Positions 15,155 through 21,734 of a DNA stretch of 25,023 bases are shown in pieces. How positions within the stretch are numbered: the first letter of the stretch is position 1; the number at the start of each line of letters is the position of its first letter. Made by a program: the position numbers and the translations under genes. Origin of the DNA: JAPXSY01 sp034003585 (GTDB lineage: Bacteria > Verrucomicrobiota > Kiritimatiellia > RFP12 > UBA1067); contig JAVEYH010000044.1 of assembly GCA_034003585.1 (NCBI GenBank), positions 1-25,023 on the forward strand. Direction: 5' to 3'. Below the pieces are notes generated by a model, which saw only the letters and a program-made list of their open reading frames with translations, made no database searches and was not told the origin of the DNA.

Positions 15155-15213
15155 GATTCAACTTTGTTGAATCCACACCCGAAGAATCCCTTTGTGTCCT
15201 TTGTGCCTTTGTG
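15155..15213. repeat. hairpin plus three CTTTGTG repeats, possible solo end of a GxxExxY-type element
   Basis: GATTCAAC (15155-15162), TTT loop, GTTGAATC (15166-15173) is a perfect 8-bp stem. Seventeen bases later CTTTGTG occurs three times (15190-15196, 15199-15205, 15207-15213). On the opposite strand this reads CACAAAG repeats followed by a hairpin, the same order as the CGCAAAG repeats and hairpin at 2717-2799. No GxxExxY gene is adjacent. The stem could also serve as a terminator for the LamG gene, though no U-run follows it. Confidence 0.5.
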
Positions 15214-15243
15214 TGAAAATGACCGCCGGATTGGAGAACGCAG

Positions 15244-16248
15244 ATGTTGAACTGGATGCCGGAACTTTACGGGCGCTCGCTGCTGCGCATGGCGGATTTG
15301 AGCGACGAGGAAATGCTGAATGTGATCGGTCTCGCGGTGGCGCTCAAGGCACGGCGCCGGGCGGGGGTGCGCGGTGACCTGCTGAGCCGGCGTCACGTGG
15401 CCCTGATCTTCGAGAAGAGCTCGACCCGGACCCGCAACTCCGCCTCGATCGCCATCCGTGACGAGGGCGGGACCGCCGAATACCTGACGAAAAACGATAT
15501 TCATTTGGGCGCCAAGGAATCGGTCAAGGATACCGCGCGCGTGCTGGGGCGCCTCTTTGACGGCATCCTGTTCCGCGGGTTCGCCCAGCAAACGGTCGAG
15601 ACCCTCGCGGCCCATGCGGGCGTTCCGGTCTGGAACGGTCTGACCGACGCCTTCCATCCGACGCAGATTCTGGCGGACCTCATGACGATCCAGGAGAACT
15701 TCGGGCGGCTGAAGGGACTGAAGGTCGCGTATGTGGGCGACGGTCGCAACAACGTGGCGAACTCGCTGATGCTCGGCTGCGCCAAGGCGGGCATCCGGTA
15801 CGTCAACTGCACGCCCCCCGAACTGCTGCCCGATCCGGACCTGGTGCGGGAGGCCAACGAAACCGCCCGCCGGCACGGGGCCGGTGTCGAGGTGGTCTCG
15901 GATCCCGTCCGGGGCGTGGCCGGCGCCAACGTGCTCTATACCGACGTGTGGGTCTCCATGGGCGAAGAGGCGCAGAAAGAGACCCGCCTGCGCCTGCTGC
16001 GGCCCTATCAGGTGAATGCGGCGCTGGTGAAAGCCACCGGCAATGTGGGCGGGGAACTGATTTTCCTCCACTGCCTGCCCGCCTTCCACGATCACGAGAC
16101 CGCCGTGACCGCGAAAAGCGGGGCGCTGGAGGTGACCGACGAGGTGTTCGAGGCCCCGTACTCCAAGGTGTTCGACGAGGCCGAGAACCGGATGCACACC
16201 ATCAAGGCCCTGTATGTTTCCGCGCTGGCCGACCTGTCGGCGTTGTGA
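15244..16248 (+). CDS. argF: ornithine carbamoyltransferase
   Basis: This enzyme transfers the carbamoyl group from carbamoyl phosphate to ornithine, giving citrulline in arginine synthesis; catabolic ArcB uses the same chemistry in reverse. The carbamoyl-phosphate loop STRTR is at 60-64, preceded by FEK. ARVLGRLFDGILFRGF contains R111. H138-PTQ follows. The ornithine-binding Asp and SMG loop (D234...SMG240) and the catalytic HCLPAFH (276-282) are intact, as is the C-terminal ENRMHTIKA with R316. The length (334 residues) is standard. GGAG at 15233-15236 lies seven bases before the ATG. It is followed by a paralogous aspartate carbamoyltransferase 46 bases on. No arcA, arcC or other arg genes are in the window, so the anabolic role is only the more likely option. 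Confidence 0.94.
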   Translation: MLNWMPELYGRSLLRMADLSDEEMLNVIGLAVALKARRRAGVRGDLLSRRHVALIFEKSSTRTRNSASIAIRDEGGTAEYLTKNDIHLGAKESVKDTARVLGRLFDGILFRGFAQQTVETLAAHAGVPVWNGLTDAFHPTQILADLMTIQENFGRLKGLKVAYVGDGRNNVANSLMLGCAKAGIRYVNCTPPELLPDPDLVREANETARRHGAGVEVVSDPVRGVAGANVLYTDVWVSMGEEAQKETRLRLLRPYQVNAALVKATGNVGGELIFLHCLPAFHDHETAVTAKSGALEVTDEVFEAPYSKVFDEAENRMHTIKALYVSALADLSAL

Positions 16249-16252
16249 GGGT

Positions 16253-16280
16253 CCGGGGCCGCCGCTTCGCGGCCGCCCGG
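16253..16280 (+). other. GC-rich stem-loop between the two carbamoyltransferase genes
   Basis: CCGG (16253-16256) pairs with CCGG (16277-16280), and GGCCGC (16257-16262) with GCGGCC (16269-16274), around a CGCTTC loop with a two-base bulge. It begins four bases after the argF stop and ends just before the AAAGGGGG ribosome-binding region of the next gene. It may limit read-through or stabilise mRNA; there is no U-run. Confidence 0.3.
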
Positions 16281-16294
16281 TGAAAGGGGGTTGT

Positions 16295-17377
16295 ATGATC
16301 CGACGCATGTCCGACATCACATGGGAAGCGTTCGAGCCGTTGCCGCTCTTCGAGAAGACGGCCTACCTGATGCAGGAAAACGGCATGCCGTACCACACGC
16401 TGTTCGCCCAGCAGTTCGGGTATGGCCTGTTGGACAAACTCGCCACGCTGGCGAACGAGATCCGGAGCATCGCCAAAACGCGTGTCGGCACCGAGTTTCT
16501 GCGCGCGCAGGCCTCGCACAAGCGCGCCATGCTCTATTTTTCGCAGCCGAGCTCACGCACCTTCCTCTCCTTTATGTCGGCGTGCCAGATTCTCGGCGTG
16601 CCGACCGGCGAGGTGCGCGACACCTCGATCTCCTCGGAGTTCAAAGGCGAGTCGCGCGAGGATTCGGTGCGGACCTTCAGCTCCTACTTCGACCTGATCA
16701 TCATGCGCACGCCGGAGAAGGGGCTGGCCGAGCGCATGGCGTGGGCGCTCTCCAACTCCGAGCGGCCGATCCCGATTATCAATGCCGGATCGGGTCAGGA
16801 TCAGCATCCCACCCAGGCGCTTCTGGACGTCTATACGCTGCTGCGGAGTTTCGAGCGGTCGGGCGGGTTGCGCGACCGCACCGTGGTCTTCTGCGGCGAC
16901 CTGCTGCGCGGGCGCACGGTGCGCTCGCTCTCCTATCTGCTGACGAACTACGCCAACATCCGTCAGATCTTTGTGGCGCCGCCGTCGCTGCAGGTCAGCG
17001 CCGACGTGCTGGCGGTGCTCAAAGAGAAGTCGGTGGCGTTCGAGCTGACCGACGATTTCCGCGCGGCGATCCGGCAGGCGGATGCGGTGTACATGACCCG
17101 CATCCAGGACGAATGGGATGCGGCTAAGGGGGACAGCGACAAGATCGACACGCGCCGGTTCAAGTTCGGCCCCGACGAGCTGAAGGTGTTGCCGCCGCGC
17201 GCCATTGTGATGCACCCGCTGCCGCGGCGCGATGAGATCGCCAAAGCGGTGGATAGCGATCCCCGCGCGATGTACTGGCGCCAAATGCGGAACGGCATGT
17301 GGATCCGTACCGCGCTGATCGCCGTCACCTTCGGCTGCGAGAAACGCATCCATGAGTATTTCCGCCAGAACTACTAA
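16295..17377 (+). CDS. pyrB: aspartate carbamoyltransferase (divergent PyrB)
   Basis: The expected reaction is carbamoyl phosphate plus aspartate to carbamoyl aspartate, in pyrimidine synthesis. The carbamoyl-phosphate loop is QPSSRTF (84-90) instead of the usual PSTRTR, keeping the first Arg but ending in Phe. Other site residues are present by comparison with E. coli PyrB: K117 in FKGES, R138 in MRTP, H171-PTQ174, R207 in GRTV, the aspartate-binding R269 and Q271 in MTRIQDEW, and HPLPR (307-311). At 360 residues it is about 50 longer than E. coli PyrB, with an N-terminal extension of about 30 residues. The ATG at 16295 has AAAGGGGG four bases upstream; ATG 16307 is an alternative. No pyrI is seen. 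The gene follows its paralogue argF. A YgeW-type function is less likely because the aspartate-binding residues are kept. Confidence 0.85.
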   Translation: MIRRMSDITWEAFEPLPLFEKTAYLMQENGMPYHTLFAQQFGYGLLDKLATLANEIRSIAKTRVGTEFLRAQASHKRAMLYFSQPSSRTFLSFMSACQILGVPTGEVRDTSISSEFKGESREDSVRTFSSYFDLIIMRTPEKGLAERMAWALSNSERPIPIINAGSGQDQHPTQALLDVYTLLRSFERSGGLRDRTVVFCGDLLRGRTVRSLSYLLTNYANIRQIFVAPPSLQVSADVLAVLKEKSVAFELTDDFRAAIRQADAVYMTRIQDEWDAAKGDSDKIDTRRFKFGPDELKVLPPRAIVMHPLPRRDEIAKAVDSDPRAMYWRQMRNGMWIRTALIAVTFGCEKRIHEYFRQNY

Positions 17378-17428
17378 CGCTGCTTTCCGCCGCACCCCAA
17401 CGGTTTTCACGCAACCGGGTGAGATGAC

Positions 17429-18359
17429 ATGCTTGAGGTTCTCGACACAACGCTTTCCGATTCTCCGCCGCGCGGGTTGCCGACGCTGACCTGGAACCCG
17501 CGGGTGCGGAGATGGGCAAGCGAGGTTCTGCGAGGGCTCGCGGTCTGCTGCGCCCTTTCCTGCGCGATTCCCGGGCTGGCGGGGGAAACAACCAACCGCT
17601 CGCCGGACCGCGTGGTCAGCCGTTTCCGCATCGGACCGTTCTTCGAATACCGCGCCGCGCGCGGCGGCGGCACCTTCTGGGCCGTGCGCCCCTTCTACGC
17701 GAAAGTGCGCGATCCCGTGCCGGACACGCGGGTGACGGATGTGGCGTGGCCGCTCGGCACCTTTCACCGCGACCGCGAACAGTCCTGGTGGCGGCTGCTG
17801 CTGGCGTACGGGTCGGATGACGACGTCACCCGGGATGATGCGGCCTGGAAGACCGTGATCCTGCCCGTGTGGTTTGCCGGGCGCACGCGGGCAGGTGAGG
17901 CGTATCGGGCGCTCTTCCCCCTGTACGGCCATCTGCCGCATCTGGCGCTGATGGACGACATCGACTTCACCCTGTTCCCGTTCTATTTCAACTACGAGGT
18001 CAATGGGGTGGAGCGCGTCTATACCCCCTGGCCCTTCTACTCCCGCCTCTCGGAAAACCCGCATCTGCGCGAGGAGGGGGTCTTCCCGTTCTGGTGCCGC
18101 CAGATCAACACCAAGCGGCAGACCGAGCGCCGGTATGTCTTGTGGCCGCTCTGGAATTCCGCGCGGTACGGGAACGGGCGCAATCCCGGCTCCTCGTTCC
18201 TGCTTTTCCCGCTTTACGGCGAGGTCAACCGCGAGCGCGAATCGCAGCGGCTGGTGCTGCCGCCGTTTTTCTCCCACGCGCGGACCGACTCGGCCGAGCG
18301 CTGGCGCCTGCCGTGGCCGGTTTATGAGACGCGCGAGACCTGGGACACCCGGACCACGA
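17429..18359 (+). CDS. exported aromatic-Pro repeat protein, 3' end lost in assembly gap
   Basis: The 310 residues visible before the gap show a basic N-region, a hydrophobic stretch at about 37-51 and a likely signal-peptidase site near GLAG (49-52); C45 in ALSC is a weak lipobox candidate. The rest is a tandem repeat whose core is aromatic-Pro-hydrophobic-aromatic (FPLY, WPFY, WPLW, LPVW, WPVY). Core prolines fall at 70, 88, 108, 146, 164, 184, 202, 220, 240, 261, 279 and 297, so the step is 18-21 residues, with a degenerate copy near 127. Such short aromatic repeats suggest a regular beta structure. I do not know a named family. GGTGAG lies shortly before the ATG. It directly precedes mlaE across the gap, so it may be an envelope component of the lipid-transport locus. 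Confidence 0.72.
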
Positions 18360-18459
18360 NNNNNNNNNNNNNNNNNNNNNNNNNNNNNNNNNNNNNNNNN
18401 NNNNNNNNNNNNNNNNNNNNNNNNNNNNNNNNNNNNNNNNNNNNNNNNNNNNNNNNNNN
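18360..18459. other. assembly gap of 100 N
   Basis: Exactly 100 consecutive N indicate a scaffold join of arbitrary length. The repeat-protein gene enters it open and the mlaE gene leaves it without its first part, so at least about 150 bases of mlaE and an unknown length of the repeat gene are missing. Confidence 0.98.
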
Positions 18460-19089
18460 ATGGGCATCAAGAGCCTGCCGGTGATCTCGGTCGTCGGGAT
18501 GTTCACCGGTATGATCCTGGGACTTCAGGTCGGCCTGGAGCTGCGGCGCTTTAATCAGGAGATCTACATCGGTTCCGCGGTGATGGTCTCGCTGTTGCGC
18601 GAGATGGGACCGTTCATGACCGGACTGATCCTGGCGGCGTGCGTCGGCTCCTCCATGGCGGCGCAGATCGGCACCATGACGGTGAACGACGAGGTCGCGG
18701 CGCTGGAAATCATGTCCATCGACCCGGTGCGGTTCCTGATGACGCCGCGCATCGCGGCCATGACCTGCATGACCCCGGTGCTCTCCTTCTACACCTGCGT
18801 GCTGGGCGTGATCGGCGGCGGCATCGTGGGCCTCACGCAACTGAATGTGCCGTGGGACCAGTATATCGCCATGGCCATGGAGATCGCCCGCTTGCGCGAC
18901 CTGTATGTGGGGCTCTTCAAGGCGCTGCTTTTCGGGATCGTCATCACCGGCGTCTCCTGTTACGAGGGCTTCACCACCACGCAGGGCGCGGTCGGCGTGG
19001 GCCAGGCCACGCGGCGTTCGGTGATCACCTCCTTTCTGCTGATCCTGATCCTTGGCTACATCGTCACCCGCATGTTTTACGACCTATGA
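18460..19089 (+). CDS. mlaE: MlaE-family ABC transporter permease (5'-truncated)
   Basis: The 209 visible residues cover most of an MlaE/YrbE permease, the inner-membrane subunit that binds MlaF and moves phospholipid between the inner membrane and an MCE protein. Diagnostic stretches are SLPVISVVGMFTGMILGLQ at the start, REMGPFMTGLILAACVGSS, AAQIGTMTVNDEVAALEIM and MSIDPVRFLMTPR in the middle, and KALLFGIVITGVSCYEG towards the C-terminus. Family members are near 260 residues, so about 50 N-terminal residues (the interfacial helix) are missing in the N gap; the ATG at 18460 is probably an internal methionine. The stop overlaps the mlaF start as ATGA, showing translational coupling. Five membrane segments are visible. 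Confidence 0.93.
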   Translation: MGIKSLPVISVVGMFTGMILGLQVGLELRRFNQEIYIGSAVMVSLLREMGPFMTGLILAACVGSSMAAQIGTMTVNDEVAALEIMSIDPVRFLMTPRIAAMTCMTPVLSFYTCVLGVIGGGIVGLTQLNVPWDQYIAMAMEIARLRDLYVGLFKALLFGIVITGVSCYEGFTTTQGAVGVGQATRRSVITSFLLILILGYIVTRMFYDL

Positions 19090-19838
19090 TCCGTTTTGAC
19101 CATGTCACCAAACAGTTGGGCGGCCGTCTGGTGCTCGACGACCTCTCCTTCGAAATCCCGAAGGGCGAGATCTTCGCGATTGTCGGGCCCTCGGGCACCG
19201 GGAAGAGCGTCACGCTCAAGCACATGGTGCGCCTGCTGACCCCCACTCGCGGTGCGGTGTGGGTCGACGGCACGGAAATCAGTGCGGCCAACGGGACGGA
19301 TCTGGCGCGCGCGCGCGAACGCTTCGGCTACCTGTTCCAGGGCGGCGCGCTGTTGGGCTGGATGACCGTCGAGGAGAACATCGCCCTGCCGTTGCGCGAA
19401 AAGACGCGTCTGTCCGAGGCGGAAATCGCGGCGCGGGTGGCCAAGGCCCTGCGCGCGGTCGGGTTGGAAGAGGACGGCGATAAAGTCCCCAGTGAGATTT
19501 CCGGCGGGATGCAGAAACGCGCCGGGTTGGCGCGGGCCATCGTGCGCGAACCGGAGATCGTGCTCTATGACGAGCCCACCTCCGGACTCGATCCGGTGAC
19601 CGCGCGCACGATCGATCAACTGATCCGGCGGCTTAACGAGGAACTGGGCATCACCAGTGTGGTGGTGACGCATGATCTGCAGGGCGCCCTGCTGATCGCG
19701 GACCGCATCGCCATGCTGACGGGCGGACGGTTTGTGGAGGTCAGTCCGCCGCGCGCGTTCGTGGCCACCGACCAGCCGGATGTCCGGCGTTTTCTGGACG
19801 CCCAGTTCATTCCGAAAAAAGGGATTGAGGGGATGTGA
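19086..19838 (+). CDS. mlaF: MlaF-type ABC transporter ATP-binding protein
   Basis: This ATPase powers the MlaE permease from the cytoplasm. All nucleotide-binding motifs are present: Walker A GPSGTGKS (34-41), Q loop with Q85 in LFQGGALLG, signature ISGGMQ (138-143), Walker B IVLYDE with E163, D loop SGLDP (166-170), and the switch H196 in VVVTHD. QGGALLG and SGGMQKRAGLARAI are typical of the MlaF/Ttg2A/Mkl branch. The length is 250 residues. Its ATG overlaps the mlaE stop by four bases. mlaD begins 53 bases downstream. The C-terminus ends in FLDAQFIPKKGIEGM; in E. coli, MlaF has a C-terminal extension that contacts MlaB, and no mlaB is seen here. Confidence 0.95.
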   Translation: MIRFDHVTKQLGGRLVLDDLSFEIPKGEIFAIVGPSGTGKSVTLKHMVRLLTPTRGAVWVDGTEISAANGTDLARARERFGYLFQGGALLGWMTVEENIALPLREKTRLSEAEIAARVAKALRAVGLEEDGDKVPSEISGGMQKRAGLARAIVREPEIVLYDEPTSGLDPVTARTIDQLIRRLNEELGITSVVVTHDLQGALLIADRIAMLTGGRFVEVSPPRAFVATDQPDVRRFLDAQFIPKKGIEGM

Positions 19839-19891
19839 GCGCGCGGATCCGTCACGCGCGGCGCAGCCCGTAACCGCAGGAGGAGGGACGC

Positions 19892-21004
19892 ATGAGCCTG
19901 AAACGCAACCGTGAGGTCTTTTCCGAGATGATTGTCGGCCTGTTTATGGTCGCGGTCCTCGGACTGCTGGCCTATTTCACCATCATCATCTCCGGCATCG
20001 ATCTCCTGAACGGCAAGAACAAAGGGCCGGTCACGGTGCTGTTTCATGATGTGGGCGGACTGAAGGTGCGCGACACCGTGATTCTGCGCGGGATGACCGT
20101 GGGGTCCGTGAGCGAGATGCGCCTGGAGAACAGCGGGGTGCGGGTCACGCTGCTGATCGATGGCGGGGTGCGCTTGCGGGAGGGCTACCGCATTTCGGTC
20201 AATTCCGGTTCGCTGCTGGGCGGCAACTACCTGCTGCTCGAAGAGGGGGAGGGCGCCGAAGTGCCGCGGGAAACGGTGCTGCGGGGCGAGACGCCTTCCC
20301 AATGGATGCGCGATCTGGGGGTGATCGTGGCCAATCTGCGCGAGGCCACCGAAGGCGGCCACCTCCGCAACACCCTCACCAACCTGGACGTCGCCGTGGC
20401 CTCGATCCGCGAGGCGGTCACGCGTGTCGAGGAGGGCCGGGGCACGCTTGGCAAGCTGTTTTCCGACGACATGACGCTCTACAACGACCTCTCCAACGCC
20501 GTGGCGAGCCTGCGCTCGGTGGCGGTCAAAGTCGATTCCGGCGAGAACTCGCTGGGCCGGCTGATCAACGACGACGGCAACGTCTACACCAACCTCAGCG
20601 CCTCGATCGCGAACCTCAAATCGATTTCCGACCGCTTGGAGAAGGGGGAGGGCACGCTCGGCAAACTGCTCTCCGCGGATGCCGGAGTGTATGAAGATCT
20701 GCGGGCGGCGGTCGAAAACCTGAAGACGGTTTCGGCGCGGCTGGAGAAGGGCGAGGGCTCGCTGGGCAAGCTGCTGAAAGACGACAACAAAGTCTACAAC
20801 GACCTCGACGCCACCGTGGCCAATCTGCGCGAGGTGACCGACCGGCTCGTCCGGGGCGAGGGCACCCTGGGCAAGCTCTCCAAAGAGGATGAGCTGTACT
20901 CCGACGCGCAGGGGCTCATCCGCGATGTGCGCCAAACCGTGGACAACTTCCGCGACACCACCCCTATCAGCGCGTTCGCCAGTCTGCTCATGGGCGGCTT
21001 ATAA
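19892..21004 (+). CDS. mlaD: MlaD/MCE-family substrate-binding protein with five 35-residue repeats
   Basis: The protein has an N-terminal membrane anchor (about 13-35), one MCE domain (about 45-120; VTVLFHDVGGLKVRDTVILRG and the SGSLLGGNYLLLEEG end), and a C-terminal region of about 230 residues made of five repeats. The core G/N-x-LGKL starts at 184, 219, 254, 289 and 324, an exact 35-residue step; the unit reads roughly GTLGKLL-DD--VY-DL-A-VANL--V--RLE-GE and should form helices. MCE proteins form hexameric rings that pass lipids across the periplasm, and long helical C-termini can build a tunnel or reach the outer membrane. Start: AGGAGG at 19878-19883, eight bases before the ATG. E. coli MlaD has 183 residues, so this one is about twice as long. 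No mlaC or mlaB follows; it ends 15 bases before an HTH gene. Confidence 0.93.
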   Translation: MSLKRNREVFSEMIVGLFMVAVLGLLAYFTIIISGIDLLNGKNKGPVTVLFHDVGGLKVRDTVILRGMTVGSVSEMRLENSGVRVTLLIDGGVRLREGYRISVNSGSLLGGNYLLLEEGEGAEVPRETVLRGETPSQWMRDLGVIVANLREATEGGHLRNTLTNLDVAVASIREAVTRVEEGRGTLGKLFSDDMTLYNDLSNAVASLRSVAVKVDSGENSLGRLINDDGNVYTNLSASIANLKSISDRLEKGEGTLGKLLSADAGVYEDLRAAVENLKTVSARLEKGEGSLGKLLKDDNKVYNDLDATVANLREVTDRLVRGEGTLGKLSKEDELYSDAQGLIRDVRQTVDNFRDTTPISAFASLLMGGL

Positions 21005-21019
21005 ACCGGAGGACCTGGT

Positions 21020-21547
21020 ATGCTGTACACTCTCGGAGAGATGGCGGAGAAGTTGAACCGCCCCCCCGTGATGCTGCGCGGCCTGCAGCGCAGTTTCAAA
21101 CTGCCCGTGTGCCGGGGAGCGGGCTATTCCGAATCCTATCTGGCGTTCCTGGACACGGTGCTCGCCTTGCGCACCCTGAACGTCACGGAGAAGACGCTGC
21201 TGAAACTCTGGCGCATCGAGCGGAAACTCATGCGCATGCTGCATGCCGACACCACCGGATCCCCCACCTGGTTCCTCGACTCCTGCGGCTCGGCGCGCAA
21301 CCGCAAGCGGCGGCTGCTGCTCAGTCATTTTGATATCGGCGCCACCCTGCCTTCCGGCGGCATCCAGCTCGGCCTCGCCTTTGCGGAGCCGCAGCGCGAA
21401 CTGTTCACAAGCCGGGAAATGGGGGAGGATGTGCTCACCGTGCTCAACCTCTACGCGGGGCTGCACGATGAGATCCGCGACTCCGTCCGGGCGGAAATGC
21501 CGCGCCTGTTCAGCGCGCTTTCCCTGACCAAACGGTTCGACGGCTGA
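21020..21547 (+). CDS. MerR-like helix-turn-helix protein, unknown role
   Basis: Residues 1-75 look like a MerR-type winged helix: YTLGEMAEKLNRPPVMLRGLQR (helix-turn-helix), a wing, then SESYLAFLDTVLALRTLNVTEKTLLKLWRIERKLM. The rest (76-175) is not recognised; it holds a basic patch NRKRR (94-98), and a possible helical end. The typical MerR Arg-x-Tyr-x-x-x-Gly-x-R-x-Y is not exact (GAGYSESY instead), so this is only a fold-level assignment. GGAGG at 21008-21012 lies seven bases before the ATG. The gene starts 15 bases after mlaD, so it is probably in the mla transcript; it could regulate that locus or be a structural protein. It is followed by a 187-base spacer with the guaB promoter. Confidence 0.7.
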   Translation: MLYTLGEMAEKLNRPPVMLRGLQRSFKLPVCRGAGYSESYLAFLDTVLALRTLNVTEKTLLKLWRIERKLMRMLHADTTGSPTWFLDSCGSARNRKRRLLLSHFDIGATLPSGGIQLGLAFAEPQRELFTSREMGEDVLTVLNLYAGLHDEIRDSVRAEMPRLFSALSLTKRFDG

Positions 21548-21630
21548 GGCCGTGTCGGAAAGGCAAGCATCCCCAAAACAGCGCGGTTTTCACAAAACGC
21601 TCCGCTCTCAACTCCTCCTTACTTTTGATC

Positions 21631-21647
21631 CCGTTTCAGCGAAACGG
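21631..21647 (+). terminator. stem-loop downstream of the mla/HTH transcript
   Basis: CCGTTTC (21631-21637), loop AGC and GAAACGG (21641-21647) form a perfect 7-bp stem in the spacer before guaB. A pyrimidine-rich stretch follows at 21652-21672 (about two thirds T and C) but no pure U-run, so termination is plausible rather than clear. Confidence 0.4.
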
Positions 21648-21665
21648 AATCCGACCCTTCTTGTC

Positions 21666-21696
21666 TTGCTTTCACGCGGCATTTGGGTTATATAAT
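21666..21696 (+). promoter_or_regulatory. sigma70-like promoter of guaB
   Basis: A TATATAAT block at 21689-21696 contains two overlapping -10 boxes (TATATA at 21689, TATAAT at 21691). TTGCTT at 21666-21671 gives spacers of 17 or 19 bases. The start would lie near 21702, leaving a leader of about 30 bases before the ATG at 21735, with GGAGG at 21724-21728. No purine riboswitch fold is apparent in so short a leader. Confidence 0.65.
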
Positions 21697-21734
21697 AACG
21701 GGAAAGCGAAACGAAGTCAGTTCGGAGGTTCCCC

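Noticed and set aside
17401..17420. GGTTTTCACGCAACCGGG as another CGCAAAG-type element end
   Set aside because: It has a single, incomplete unit with no repeat array; its short self-pairing (CGGTT with AACCG) is too weak to call.
17560..17570. A lipoprotein lipobox (ALSC) in the aromatic-Pro repeat protein
   Set aside because: Position -3 is Ala rather than Leu and a normal signal-peptidase I site follows; kept only as a weak possibility.
16553..18277. A 574-codon frame on the - strand across pyrB and the repeat-protein gene
   Set aside because: It spans two well-supported + genes and the spacer between them and shows no motif, so it is a shadow of third-position GC.
17429..18484. A continuous frame through the N gap joining the repeat protein to a short tail
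   Set aside because: The frame continues only because N codons contain no stop; gap length is arbitrary and the bases after the gap encode MlaE in another frame.
19616..20935. A 439-codon frame on the - strand opposite mlaF/mlaD with an apparent internal repeat
   Set aside because: Its repetition mirrors the real 35-residue repeat of mlaD on the + strand.
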